64,000 nt of DNA from positions 254,845-318,844 of the forward strand of contig JAGDWD010000008.1 in NCBI GenBank assembly GCA_023255955.1, written 5' to 3'. The notes beneath the pieces were generated by a model. It made no database searches. It was given only the letters and a program-made list of their open reading frames with translations, and was not told where the DNA came from. Each line of letters opens with the position of its first letter. Position 1 is the stretch's first letter. The translations under genes were made by a program, and so were the position numbers. Positions 41,733 through 50,216 of this stretch are shown piece after piece. Source of the DNA: Desulfurococcales archaeon (GTDB lineage Archaea; Thermoproteota; Thermoprotei_A; Sulfolobales; NBVN01).

Positions 41733-43541
41733 TTATTGAGGGCATTTAGTGTGTTTTGCTATGAACTTTATCATCCTTGTGTAGATGGTTACTCTATTAC
41801 GTACTCTAGCCACTCCATGTCCTTCATCTCCAATCCTTATGAACTCCACGTCTCTACCAAGTTTTCTCATAGCATCCACTAGTTGTTCTGCTTCGCTAAT
41901 AGGTACCCGAGGGTCGTTCTCTCCGTGAATTACCATCAGAGGTGCCTTAATTTTCTCTACATGAGATATGGGACTCAACTGAAGCATTATGTCGGCCATG
42001 GTGCTCGGATCTCCATACTCGTAGATCCTGTACTTCCTCCTCCACGGACCCGTATTCTTTATGAATGTCACGAGGTTTACTATCCCAACCCTCTCCACTC
42101 CACAACTCCAGTAGTCTGGGAAGAGAGCCATACTCATAAGGGTAGCATAACCACCGTAAGAAGCTCCTGTCACTGCTACACACCCCTTGACTAACAGCCC
42201 CTCCTTCTCAGCCCAATCGACTAGAGACCCTATGTCTCTCAGAGAGTCCAGCCTCCTCTCTCGGTCATCTAAGTGTATGAATGTCTTACCGTACCCTGCT
42301 GATCCTCTGAAGTTTGGTTCCAGAACTAAGTACCCTAACTTAACTAGGGCTTGGACTATCGGGTCGAAACCCGGCCTAGATTGCCCTTCCGGACCTCCGT
42401 GTATTATGACTACTGCTGGGTACGGAGGTTTCCCTGTTCTCGGTCTATATATAAGGGCTGGTATCCTCATCCCATCCCAGCTTTCATAGAATAGTATCTC
42501 AGGTACGACACACTCCTCAACTCTAACCCCGAACTTAGGTGAGCTAGTTATTAGCTTGGGATTGTTACCTTCAGGTACAGCAACAACCTCGTGACCTATT
42601 CTGGGTCCAGTCACACTGTAAAATATACCTGAAATACCCCAGGACAGAGCACCAACAACACCTTCAGGAGAGTCTAACAACTCCACCTTACTGAAACTAA
42701 TATCTGATGTATACACCTTAGAATAACCATCTTCATTAACAGTAAACACTACTTTCCTGCTATCTGGGGATAGATCTATGTCCTCAATATCGTGATCTAC
42801 TCTATATACGTACTTCCAACTCATTTTCTCTAGGTCGTAGAGAGCCACACCACTAAATTCCTGGCCGTCATTGGTGAGATATAGGAACTTCGATCCATCT
42901 AAGACTGTCGGGCTTGTGTTCCTAGCCTCACCTTCATGCTTAGTTAAATTCCTAACTTCACCACTGACAGTATCTACAAGATATATGTCGCTATCAAGAT
43001 TCGTATTAGAGTGAACTACTAAAACCCTCCTCTCATCAAGCCACGCTGACACTCTATTCATACCTTCTAAATCAACTACCTTCCTAACACCGACACCTTC
43101 CTCATACACATAGAGATCGAAATCAATACCGTTCCTGTATGTAGATGTGAAGCTGAGTCTTCTACCTTCCCTATCCCAAGCACCTAGGTTAGCTATAATG
43201 GTCTTCCCATCACCGTGTATATGCCTAATGACGCCCTCATTCATGTAGTAGACGTCTAGAACCCACCTCTCGTTACCACCAATATCCCACAAAAACGCTA
43301 CCTTACCCCCACTCCCAAGAGATACCTCACCAACCCTCTCATCAAACGGGAACAGAGGCTCTGCTTTCTCGTTCGTCCAGGTCCACGGTAGATCAACCCC
43401 AGTCACATCAGATAAATAGACTACTAAGCGTCCCTCTTTAGATGCTCTAGGTAATTTAGCTGACCTAATGCTTAGAAACCTCCTAACTTCAAGCCAGAGA
43501 GGGTCATACTCATCTACATATATGCTCAGAGTAGGCACCAA
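41733..43541 (-). CDS. S9-family serine peptidase (acylaminoacyl/prolyl oligopeptidase type)
   Basis: This 602-residue cytosolic peptidase joins an N-terminal beta-propeller (about 1-330, with repeated VxxLSPDSRKVVF-like blades) to a C-terminal alpha/beta-hydrolase domain. The triad is S461 in GASYGGY, D543 in HGENDPR and H575 in GDEGHG. The propeller admits only short peptides, so it would act late in protein turnover. It has no signal peptide. It is one of two S9 peptidases here (the other at 50.2-52.0 kb). They are related but clearly different in sequence. Confidence 0.92.
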   Translation of the reverse strand: MVPTLSIYVDEYDPLWLEVRRFLSIRSAKLPRASKEGRLVVYLSDVTGVDLPWTWTNEKAEPLFPFDERVGEVSLGSGGKVAFLWDIGGNERWVLDVYYMNEGVIRHIHGDGKTIIANLGAWDREGRRLSFTSTYRNGIDFDLYVYEEGVGVRKVVDLEGMNRVSAWLDERRVLVVHSNTNLDSDIYLVDTVSGEVRNLTKHEGEARNTSPTVLDGSKFLYLTNDGQEFSGVALYDLEKMSWKYVYRVDHDIEDIDLSPDSRKVVFTVNEDGYSKVYTSDISFSKVELLDSPEGVVGALSWGISGIFYSVTGPRIGHEVVAVPEGNNPKLITSSPKFGVRVEECVVPEILFYESWDGMRIPALIYRPRTGKPPYPAVVIIHGGPEGQSRPGFDPIVQALVKLGYLVLEPNFRGSAGYGKTFIHLDDRERRLDSLRDIGSLVDWAEKEGLLVKGCVAVTGASYGGYATLMSMALFPDYWSCGVERVGIVNLVTFIKNTGPWRRKYRIYEYGDPSTMADIMLQLSPISHVEKIKAPLMVIHGENDPRVPISEAEQLVDAMRKLGRDVEFIRIGDEGHGVARVRNRVTIYTRMIKFIAKHTKCPQ

Positions 43542-43805
43542 CCCATACTAGCAGGTAAAGATAAAATACTTAAGACTTCTTAAACTTTCCTAATAATGCT
43601 TCACGTAGGTTTATCTTTTATGAGGAGTAGTAAGACATCTGAGGTTCTCCAGATGAAGACGTTTCCTCCTTTCCCGTAGTTACTCATAGAGTATATACCG
43701 AAATCTGATGGTACACACCACCGAAGAATTTCAACATTCCCTGAAGAGAAGTCCGCGGGATAGTTAGCGTTAATGACGTGGTAGCGGTATTGAATGCTGT
43801 GAAGC

Positions 43806-44348
43806 TCAAGCTTTCATCAGTAACGATATGAGTAAGCAGACACCTATAGCTACGAATATCAAGCCGCTTGCTAGTTTCAGGTACCTCTGGCTTATCTTGG
43901 TACTAGCAATCCTTGCTAAAGCAACTCCTACGGAGTTTGCTAAAGCATACCCAAGAGTCCCGCAAAGTATGGTCAGGACAGGGTTCCCAGTCATTAGGGC
44001 GCAGGATATTGTCATTAGTTGCGTCTTATCCCCGAGTTCAGCCAGTAAAACAGCTAAAAACACTGAGAGCAAGCCTACACCTACCTCCATCTTCTCACTG
44101 CCTCTACTTACCAGGAACCACGCACCGATAGCTATAAACAAGGTAGCTGTAATCCACCTAATAAAGGAGCCTATAAAGCTACTAATAACCCACGCCGCGA
44201 AAACAGGAACCACGTTAGCTACGAAGAAAGCCCCCGTCGAAACGAAGAGCACAGTAATAAATCTTCGGGTCCTAGCAGCTAGTATTGCTGTAGATAACAT
44301 AGTTTTATCTCCTAACTCAGCGAGGAATACTAACCCAGCAACACTCAC
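43806..44348 (-). CDS. Gdt1/UPF0016 (TMEM165)-family cation transporter
   Basis: This 180-residue membrane protein has the two signature motifs ELGDKT (11-16 and 104-109), each in a hydrophobic repeat of about three helices, as in the six-helix Gdt1/MneA family that exports manganese or moves calcium against protons. The acidic residues of both motifs line the path. GTG 44348 leaves few residues before the first motif. A longer reading from CTG 44369, just after a TAA, would give a fuller first helix. Cation specificity is not readable. Confidence 0.88.
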   Translation of the reverse strand: MSVAGLVFLAELGDKTMLSTAILAARTRRFITVLFVSTGAFFVANVVPVFAAWVISSFIGSFIRWITATLFIAIGAWFLVSRGSEKMEVGVGLLSVFLAVLLAELGDKTQLMTISCALMTGNPVLTILCGTLGYALANSVGVALARIASTKISQRYLKLASGLIFVAIGVCLLISLLMKA

Positions 44349-44482
44349 CGCCTCGGTGAGACCTGTCAGTTAGTGCGCACCCTCAAACATACGTATAGGT
44401 ATTAGAAATTAAGCTAATCTGATTTCTCCTCGTCTGAGGCTGGCCTCCCCGCCCTGAATGACAGGGCCCCATCTCCTCGGTA

Positions 44483-45871
44483 TTAGTCGGGCAATACCTT
44501 ATCTGGGTTGAGGATGTTGTTAGGGTCTAAAACTCTCTTTAATATTCTCATAGTCTCCACCCACACATCACCAAGTAGGTTCCTAACATATTTCCTCCTA
44601 ACATAGCCTATCCCATGCTCTCCCGTTATCGTCCCTCCGAGAGATATTGCTACACTGTATATTTCCTCGGATATCTTTTCGAGGAGTTCCCTGCTGAAAC
44701 CTTCATATTTTAGTACATGAACGTGGATATTTCCATCACCTACATGTCCGTATAGTGGTAGCCAGATCCCGTACTTTCTCTCAATGCTTACAAGTTCCTC
44801 AACGAATGTGTCTACTACACCCAGAGGAACTGTAGTATCTAGTATGTCGAACGTCTCACTCTTTATTGATGTGAAGATCTCGCTCCTAATCTTCAGCAAC
44901 TGTTTCTGTTCATCTCCACGTTGTGTCAGGAACGTTTCGAGAGCTCCTTCTTCCCTCACAACTTTATCTAGATGTTCTACTTCAATGTAGAGAACATCCT
45001 CCAACGGCTCCGCTAAAATAGCCATCAAGAAGTACTCTCCCTCCTTAACGGGCCATTCCACCCCGAGATACCTTGCTGAAGTCTCTATAACTCTCCTATC
45101 GAAGTACTCTAAAGCAAGTGGTGTTAAGCCGGAAGCTAAGATCTTCTTAGAGGCTTTAAACGCGCTCACCCTACTCTCAAAAGGTATTACCATAGTTGCC
45201 GAGTAAGACCATTTCGGGTAAAGCCTAAGATAGGCCTTCGTAATAATGCCGAATATCCCTTCAGACCCTATGAACATGTGGGCTAGGTTATAGCCCATAT
45301 TGTTCTTGATGGTCTTACCTCCAAGCTTAAGAACCTCACCATTTGGGAGAACCACCTCTAAGCCTAGTACGTAGTTCCTCATAACACCAGTCTTAACAGC
45401 TCTTGAACCACCAGCATTGCACGCTATTAAACCACCGATGGTGGCACCTTCATCGCCTGGGTGGGGCGGGAACATGAGGCCGTGCCTCTCCGACTCCTCA
45501 ATTAGTTTTCCGAGGGTCACACCCGCCTCGACATCAGCCACCATATTATCGACATCTATCGCTATCCTATCCATCCTCTCAAGAGAGATTACTATTCCCG
45601 GCATTGTCGGTACAGCTCCCCCGACTAGCCCGGTACCACCACCCCTTACGTATACTGGGACCTTAAACCTGTTCGCGATCTTCATGACCTCAGCAACATC
45701 TTTAGTTGTTCCGGGTTTAACGACGATGATGTCCTTAGCTGGGGGAGGTCTCACACCATATGCTGTCTCGTCATAGAGGTACCTCTCAATAGCTTTCTCC
45801 TCAGTTATAACCCATTCCTCCCCTACAACACTCTGAAGATCTGCTAAGACCTGCTCGAAGATCCTGACCAA
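44483..45871 (-). CDS. FAD-linked D-lactate/2-hydroxyacid dehydrogenase (GlcD type) of an Etf complex
   Basis: This 462-residue flavoprotein has the FAD-binding-4 domain (YVRGGGTGLVGGAVP near 74-88, ISLERMDRI, HPGDEGATIGGLIACNAGG near 136-154) and the C-terminal FAD-oxidase domain with YGHVGDGNIHVHV and ITGEHGIG, which hold active-site histidines. It follows etfB and etfA in the same operon, with 2 bases between. In Acetobacterium woodii an Ldh of this family with EtfAB uses flavin-based confurcation to oxidise lactate with NAD and reduced ferredoxin. The same role here is inferred from operon structure. Confidence 0.9.
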   Translation of the reverse strand: MVRIFEQVLADLQSVVGEEWVITEEKAIERYLYDETAYGVRPPPAKDIIVVKPGTTKDVAEVMKIANRFKVPVYVRGGGTGLVGGAVPTMPGIVISLERMDRIAIDVDNMVADVEAGVTLGKLIEESERHGLMFPPHPGDEGATIGGLIACNAGGSRAVKTGVMRNYVLGLEVVLPNGEVLKLGGKTIKNNMGYNLAHMFIGSEGIFGIITKAYLRLYPKWSYSATMVIPFESRVSAFKASKKILASGLTPLALEYFDRRVIETSARYLGVEWPVKEGEYFLMAILAEPLEDVLYIEVEHLDKVVREEGALETFLTQRGDEQKQLLKIRSEIFTSIKSETFDILDTTVPLGVVDTFVEELVSIERKYGIWLPLYGHVGDGNIHVHVLKYEGFSRELLEKISEEIYSVAISLGGTITGEHGIGYVRRKYVRNLLGDVWVETMRILKRVLDPNNILNPDKVLPD

Positions 45872-45873
45872 CC

Positions 45874-46878
45874 TTAATTCCCCACACCCTTTAATGTTCT
45901 TACAGCATCTAAAAGCTTCTTAGCGAACTCGTACATGTCCCCAACCACGAATATGTTGCTGTACCTAGCTATTGGAGCGCTCGGATCTGTGTTGACTGAG
46001 ATAACGAAGTCTGAGTCTTTCATCCCGGCTATGTGTTGTGGTGCTCCGGAGATCCCTAACGCGATGTAAACCTTAGGCTTAACGATATTACCACTGAAAC
46101 CTACCTGAAAGTCCTTCTCCATCCACCCCGCATCAACTAGAGGCTTACTACATGCTAGTTGTGCTCCAAGCTCCTTAGCAAGCTCTTCGAACAACTTTAT
46201 ATCCTCCCTGCTCTTGACGCCTCTTCCGATGGAGACGATGACTCTCGCCTCCTGTATTCTCACCTTCTTTTCTCTCGACAACCCTAGAACTCTATACCCC
46301 TCCTTAGCAGAGGGACACATATTAGAATTCAAGACCTTCTCAATTACCCTACCCTTCCTACTAAAATCAGGCTTAGGTACTGGGAAAACTCCCGGTCTCA
46401 CTGTAGTCATTACCGGGTGGGTAATGGTCTTTATATGAGCGATTATGTTTCCAGTAAACGCTGGCCGGACCTGAACTATATCACCACTATCGTCAACATA
46501 CACATCAAGACAGTCTGCTGTTAGACCTGCACCAATAGACGCAGCAACTCTCGGAGCCAGGCTCCTCCCCCAGGGTGTAGCAGGAAACAGCACTAGCTTC
46601 GGCATTAGCTGCTTAATAGCATCCACGAGGGAGCACTTATGTATGAGGAGATTCGGTAGCTCCCTATCTTCAACACGATATACTATAACCTCATCTGCCC
46701 CGTAGGCTACCAAGACATCAGCACACTTCTCTACCTCCTTATCTAAGAGTACAATAGCGTGAACAAAGCCCCCGATTTTAGCGGCGATCTCTCTAGCCTT
46801 CCCTAGCAGTTCGAATGACGCTTTTGAAGGTCCTCTACCGTAGTTTTCCACATATACAGCTACTCCGGACCACGACAT
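45874..46878 (-). CDS. etfA: electron-transfer flavoprotein alpha subunit
   Basis: This 334-residue subunit has a C-terminal FAD-binding domain (VSIGRGVKSREDI near 211-223, KPLVDAGWMEKDFQVGFSG, YIALGISGAPQHIAGM, and VISVNTDPSAPI with the FAD-contacting Asp) and an N-terminal alpha/beta domain. There is no added ferredoxin domain, unlike the alpha subunit of the A. woodii Ldh-Etf complex. It shares one base with etfB, which indicates coupling. It passes electrons between the beta-subunit flavin and the partner dehydrogenase encoded downstream. Confidence 0.93.
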   Translation of the reverse strand: MSWSGVAVYVENYGRGPSKASFELLGKAREIAAKIGGFVHAIVLLDKEVEKCADVLVAYGADEVIVYRVEDRELPNLLIHKCSLVDAIKQLMPKLVLFPATPWGRSLAPRVAASIGAGLTADCLDVYVDDSGDIVQVRPAFTGNIIAHIKTITHPVMTTVRPGVFPVPKPDFSRKGRVIEKVLNSNMCPSAKEGYRVLGLSREKKVRIQEARVIVSIGRGVKSREDIKLFEELAKELGAQLACSKPLVDAGWMEKDFQVGFSGNIVKPKVYIALGISGAPQHIAGMKDSDFVISVNTDPSAPIARYSNIFVVGDMYEFAKKLLDAVRTLKGVGN

Positions 46879-47684
46879 TAAAGTACACCTAATTCCTTCA
46901 AAGCCTGAAGTACTGTGCTCACTCCTTCAATACCTCTTACTACCTTCGCTTCCCTCCCGCTCTCTAAGGCGTAATAAGATTTTACGACACGTGTGGGGGA
47001 ACCTAGGATACCTAATCTATTGAGGTCGGCCACGTCCTTCAGGTCATCAGCACTCCATACCTCGATCTTCGCTCTTCTAGCTCTTAGAACATCTCCTACC
47101 TTCGGTATGGAAGGTTCCACAGTTTCACCTAGAAACATCAGCGGCCGTGAAAGTGCTACTAGGGCGGGGAGCCTGAGCTCGATCTCGTAGTAGGCATCAC
47201 CGTAGTCAGACTCAACAACTATTCTGTCCTTATCGAATCTACTCACTTGAGTGACGAATGAAGCATGCGGAACTCTAAGTAGTTCAGCTACTTCGGGACC
47301 TACATGTGCTGTATCCCCGTCAACGGATTTCTCTCCGCATAGAATTATATCGAACGAACCTAACTTCCTGATAGCCGAAGCGAGAGTGTAGGATGTTGCT
47401 AAAGTATCAGCACCAGCAAACCTCCTATCGCTCAAGAGGATCGCCCTGTCAACACCCCGCGCTAAAGCGTCCCTAAGTGCTACCTCTGCCTGCGGAGGTG
47501 CCATCGAGATAGATACTATAGTACCTCCAAACAACTTCTTAATTCTTTTAGCTACCTCTATAGCATAGAGATCGAAGGGATTTATCTCCAGGTTAGTAGA
47601 GGCCCTGTTGACAGTACCTTTCTCTATATCGAATTTAACCTTAGTTATATCTGGTGTAGGCTTTATTAACACCACTATATTCAC
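46878..47684 (-). CDS. etfB: electron-transfer flavoprotein beta subunit
   Basis: This 268-residue subunit begins with the family strand VNIVVLIKPTPDITKV and has NPFDLYAIEVAKRI near 50-63, ALARGVDRAILLSD, and CGEKSVDGDTAHVGPEVAELL near 112-132, which forms the nucleotide/FAD site. The frame opens at 47705, but GTG 47684 begins exactly at the first strand and lies about 30 bases after a TTAAG-type box, so I use it. In bifurcating Etfs this subunit holds the bifurcating FAD and binds NAD(H). Whether this one bifurcates is not decided by sequence alone. Confidence 0.92.
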   Translation of the reverse strand: MNIVVLIKPTPDITKVKFDIEKGTVNRASTNLEINPFDLYAIEVAKRIKKLFGGTIVSISMAPPQAEVALRDALARGVDRAILLSDRRFAGADTLATSYTLASAIRKLGSFDIILCGEKSVDGDTAHVGPEVAELLRVPHASFVTQVSRFDKDRIVVESDYGDAYYEIELRLPALVALSRPLMFLGETVEPSIPKVGDVLRARRAKIEVWSADDLKDVADLNRLGILGSPTRVVKSYYALESGREAKVVRGIEGVSTVLQALKELGVL

Positions 47685-47825
47685 TACCAGTACCCAACAA
47701 AACAACTATGGTCGTTACTTAATACCGTACTGCTACTTATCTTCTACTCACTCCATCTAATTTGTGAGCTACCATAGCAAGTAAGAATAGTGTGTTACAT
47801 AATTGTGGTTTCTGTGGACTTAGAC

Positions 47826-47852
47826 CTACCTCATCCTAGTACTGGGAGGTAG
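47826..47852. other. hairpin between the MBL gene and the etf operon
   Basis: CTACCTC (47826-47832) pairs perfectly with GAGGTAG (47846-47852). It lies 115-140 bases after the MBL gene stop and about 140 bases before etfB. It may end the MBL transcript; no T run follows. Confidence 0.3.
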
Positions 47853-47966
47853 TTAGGGTGTGTTAGGGTTCTGGGGTGTAGATCTTTCGGTGTTTTACTT
47901 ACGTAGTTCTTGAAGATCCAGCAAACGTTCAGGTAGTTTACCATGTATGGTACGATGTCTGCTACC

Positions 47967-48818
47967 TCAGTAAGTTAACTTCAATCGGTACCCGCTATGT
48001 ATCTTCCTCATCTTGTCCCCGAACTTCCTTAGGAGGGCTGCCTCTCCTTTAAGTCCTGTACAGTGACCTACATGTACTTCAACAACACCCTCTGCTTCCA
48101 ACTCACCTACAACTCTTTCAATGTCCTGTAACTCGGCTTGTGCTAGGTGAAGACCTCCAAGTACTATCACCTCAGCAACCCCCGTAAGCTTCCTGGCTTT
48201 TCTAGCTATGTTCGAGATTCCGGAATGTGAGCAACCTGCTATAACTAGGGCTCTGTCTCCTATTTTTACAGCGAGTCCTGTATCATCTAGCATCCGATCT
48301 TCGATGAGGGAACCTTCATGTAACGTCTTAAAGCCCTTAACCGCGTAGTTATTATCGTAATACCTCTCAATTTCACCAAGAAACCACACACCCGGAGAAA
48401 CCTCTATATGATCTCTAAGAAGAACTAGCTCGAAATTACTCATAGACTCCCGGATCTCCGGGCTAAGCCCCACATTAAATCTCGCAGACCCGTTCCTAAC
48501 GGAGTAACATGGTTTCAATATATCGGGGTGTGCTAGAATGGGTTTATCTTTAAGTGTCCTAGATAGTCTTGCGAGGCCTCCCGAGTGATCATAGTGTCTA
48601 TGGGAGAGAACTACCGCATCTACCGACCTAAGATTTACTTCAGCTACTGCCGAATTATACAGTAATATCCTACCAGAAGTACCAAAATCCATTAGAACAC
48701 TATATGAGCTGCCATCGTCATAGTTGACGAAGACCATGACACTAAAACCATGCTCAGAAAAGAACCTAGTAAAACCGGCATAATCATCTACTAAAACTAC
48801 TACCTCAACTTTCGAAAT
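47967..48818 (-). CDS. MBL-fold hydrolase of the dihydropterin-PRTase-like group
   Basis: This metallo-beta-lactamase-fold protein resembles archaeal proteins annotated as 7,8-dihydropterin-6-yl-methyl-4-(beta-D-ribofuranosyl)aminobenzene 5'-phosphate synthase (methanopterin route). Metal motifs are LSHRHYDHSGG, GCSHSGISN and GGLHL, with VGHCTG near the end. The first ATG (48737) removes about 27 residues, VEVVVLVDDYAGFTRFFSEH and on, which clearly belong to the family's first strands. Upstream there is no ATG, GTG or TTG; ATT 48818 is the likely start. A TATA-like box at 48839-48845 fits a leaderless transcript starting there. The enzymatic label is uncertain. Confidence 0.78.
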   Translation of the reverse strand: MSKVEVVVLVDDYAGFTRFFSEHGFSVMVFVNYDDGSSYSVLMDFGTSGRILLYNSAVAEVNLRSVDAVVLSHRHYDHSGGLARLSRTLKDKPILAHPDILKPCYSVRNGSARFNVGLSPEIRESMSNFELVLLRDHIEVSPGVWFLGEIERYYDNNYAVKGFKTLHEGSLIEDRMLDDTGLAVKIGDRALVIAGCSHSGISNIARKARKLTGVAEVIVLGGLHLAQAELQDIERVVGELEAEGVVEVHVGHCTGLKGEAALLRKFGDKMRKIHSGYRLKLTY

Positions 48819-48838
48819 CCTCTTAGAAATATATGACA

Positions 48839-48845
48839 GGATAAA
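48839..48845 (-). promoter_or_regulatory. TATA-like box of the MBL gene
   Basis: The minus strand reads GTTTATCC, centred about 25 bases before ATT 48818. It supports transcription starting at or next to that codon. Confidence 0.4.
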
Positions 48846-49040
48846 CTCCCCACCACATCTACGAAACTACCTTAAAATATCTTTATTACCTACCGCAAGT
48901 TTGCAGACCTAGAGAACTATGTGACCACAACCATCTACTAAGAGCATCACAAGTGCGGACCACATAATCTTAGTTATCGGGTAGACAAAGCTACATTAAC
49001 AACATTATAACGCCTAATCAGCGACTCCAAGATTAGCTTC

Positions 49041-50090
49041 TCACTGCTTCTTCGATGCCCATCTCTCCCAGACGGCACTGATTTCATCTTTGACGTAAGC
49101 CTCCTTAAGAATCTCGACTACGCCACTCCTTCTATGGATTGATACGTAGTGACCAGTGAACTCTGTGACTCTACCTATGACTGTTGCGCGCACTCCGAGG
49201 TCTTCAAGTATTTTCAGGGCGTTACCTACTTTAGTGTTGGGTACGGTAGCTACGAGAACTCCGGAACTTATTAGTTTAAGTGGATCGATACCTAAAGCCC
49301 TAGTTATCGCAGCTGTCTCCTCTGCTATAGGTACCTTATCCTCCCATATCTCTATAGTCTTGTTTGATGCGTAAGCTATCTCAACTAATCCTCCTAAGAG
49401 TCCGCCCTCGGTCGGATCATGCATTGACGTAGCTAATCCAGCCTCTGCTAGCGCTATAGCTTCCTTCACGACACTTATCTCCTTCAAGAACTTCTCGGCC
49501 CTCACAAGAACATCCTCTGAGAGTCCCAGCCCAAGTAACACCTCCCTAAAATCAGTTGAGAGCACTGCTGTACCTTCCACAGCCACAGTCTTAGTCATTA
49601 CTACGGCATCACCTACCCTAGCACCAGAAGTAGTTACATACCTCCCGACCTCTGTAATTCCAAGAGCCGTCATAGATATGAGAGGTCTCTCAAGCCTGGG
49701 AGTAAACTCAGAGTGTCCTCCTATGACCATAGCACCAACCTCCCTAGCTGCCTCATCTATCTGAGCTGTTATCCTATCGACCAGATCTAACCCGGAGTTC
49801 TCGGGTAGGTAGAGTACAGGCAGTAACCACCTAGGTCTAGCACCTCTAACAGCAATATCATTACTAGCTATGTGAACCGCGAGCCAGCCGATATTCTCCA
49901 CAGCCTCGGTGATCGGGTCTACATGAGCTACCAGAATCTTACCTCCACCAATATCTACTATGGCAGCATCCTCCCCTAGAGCTGGACCTACTATTACTGA
50001 TGGGTCACGTAACCCGATCCTACTAAGTACATACCTAGCTAGCAACTCAGGAGTTAACTTACCCACCTGCCATACCCTAACAATATTCAT
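49041..50090 (-). CDS. AIR synthase/HypE/ThiL-superfamily protein
   Basis: This 349-residue protein has the PurM/HypE fold: an N-terminal ATP-binding half with GEDAAIVDIGG near 39-49 and HVDPITEAVENIGWLAVHIASNDIAVRGARP near 55-85, then VIGGHSEFTP, and a C-terminal half with MHDPTEGGLLGGLVEIA. True HypE ends in a P-x-x-C-x tail that carries the thiocarbamate for the hydrogenase CN ligand; here the end is WASKKQ, without cysteine. It is therefore a HypE-like archaeal relative of unknown role. ATP use is likely. It is transcribed alone. Confidence 0.85.
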   Translation of the reverse strand: MNIVRVWQVGKLTPELLARYVLSRIGLRDPSVIVGPALGEDAAIVDIGGGKILVAHVDPITEAVENIGWLAVHIASNDIAVRGARPRWLLPVLYLPENSGLDLVDRITAQIDEAAREVGAMVIGGHSEFTPRLERPLISMTALGITEVGRYVTTSGARVGDAVVMTKTVAVEGTAVLSTDFREVLLGLGLSEDVLVRAEKFLKEISVVKEAIALAEAGLATSMHDPTEGGLLGGLVEIAYASNKTIEIWEDKVPIAEETAAITRALGIDPLKLISSGVLVATVPNTKVGNALKILEDLGVRATVIGRVTEFTGHYVSIHRRSGVVEILKEAYVKDEISAVWERWASKKQ

Positions 50091-50216
50091 CCAAAACTTA
50101 TTGAGCTAGCTCCTCCCGCCCTGAGAAGTGAGGCTTGTTCGCTATGCCGACCTTCTATGGTGTGTACGGAAGGAATAAGTAGTTAAAAGAAATTGGGAGG
50201 CTTTACCCGGATCTGG

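Noticed and set aside
49041-50090. HypE hydrogenase maturation protein
   Set aside because: The fold fits, but the C-terminal P-x-x-C tail needed for cyanide ligand synthesis is missing.
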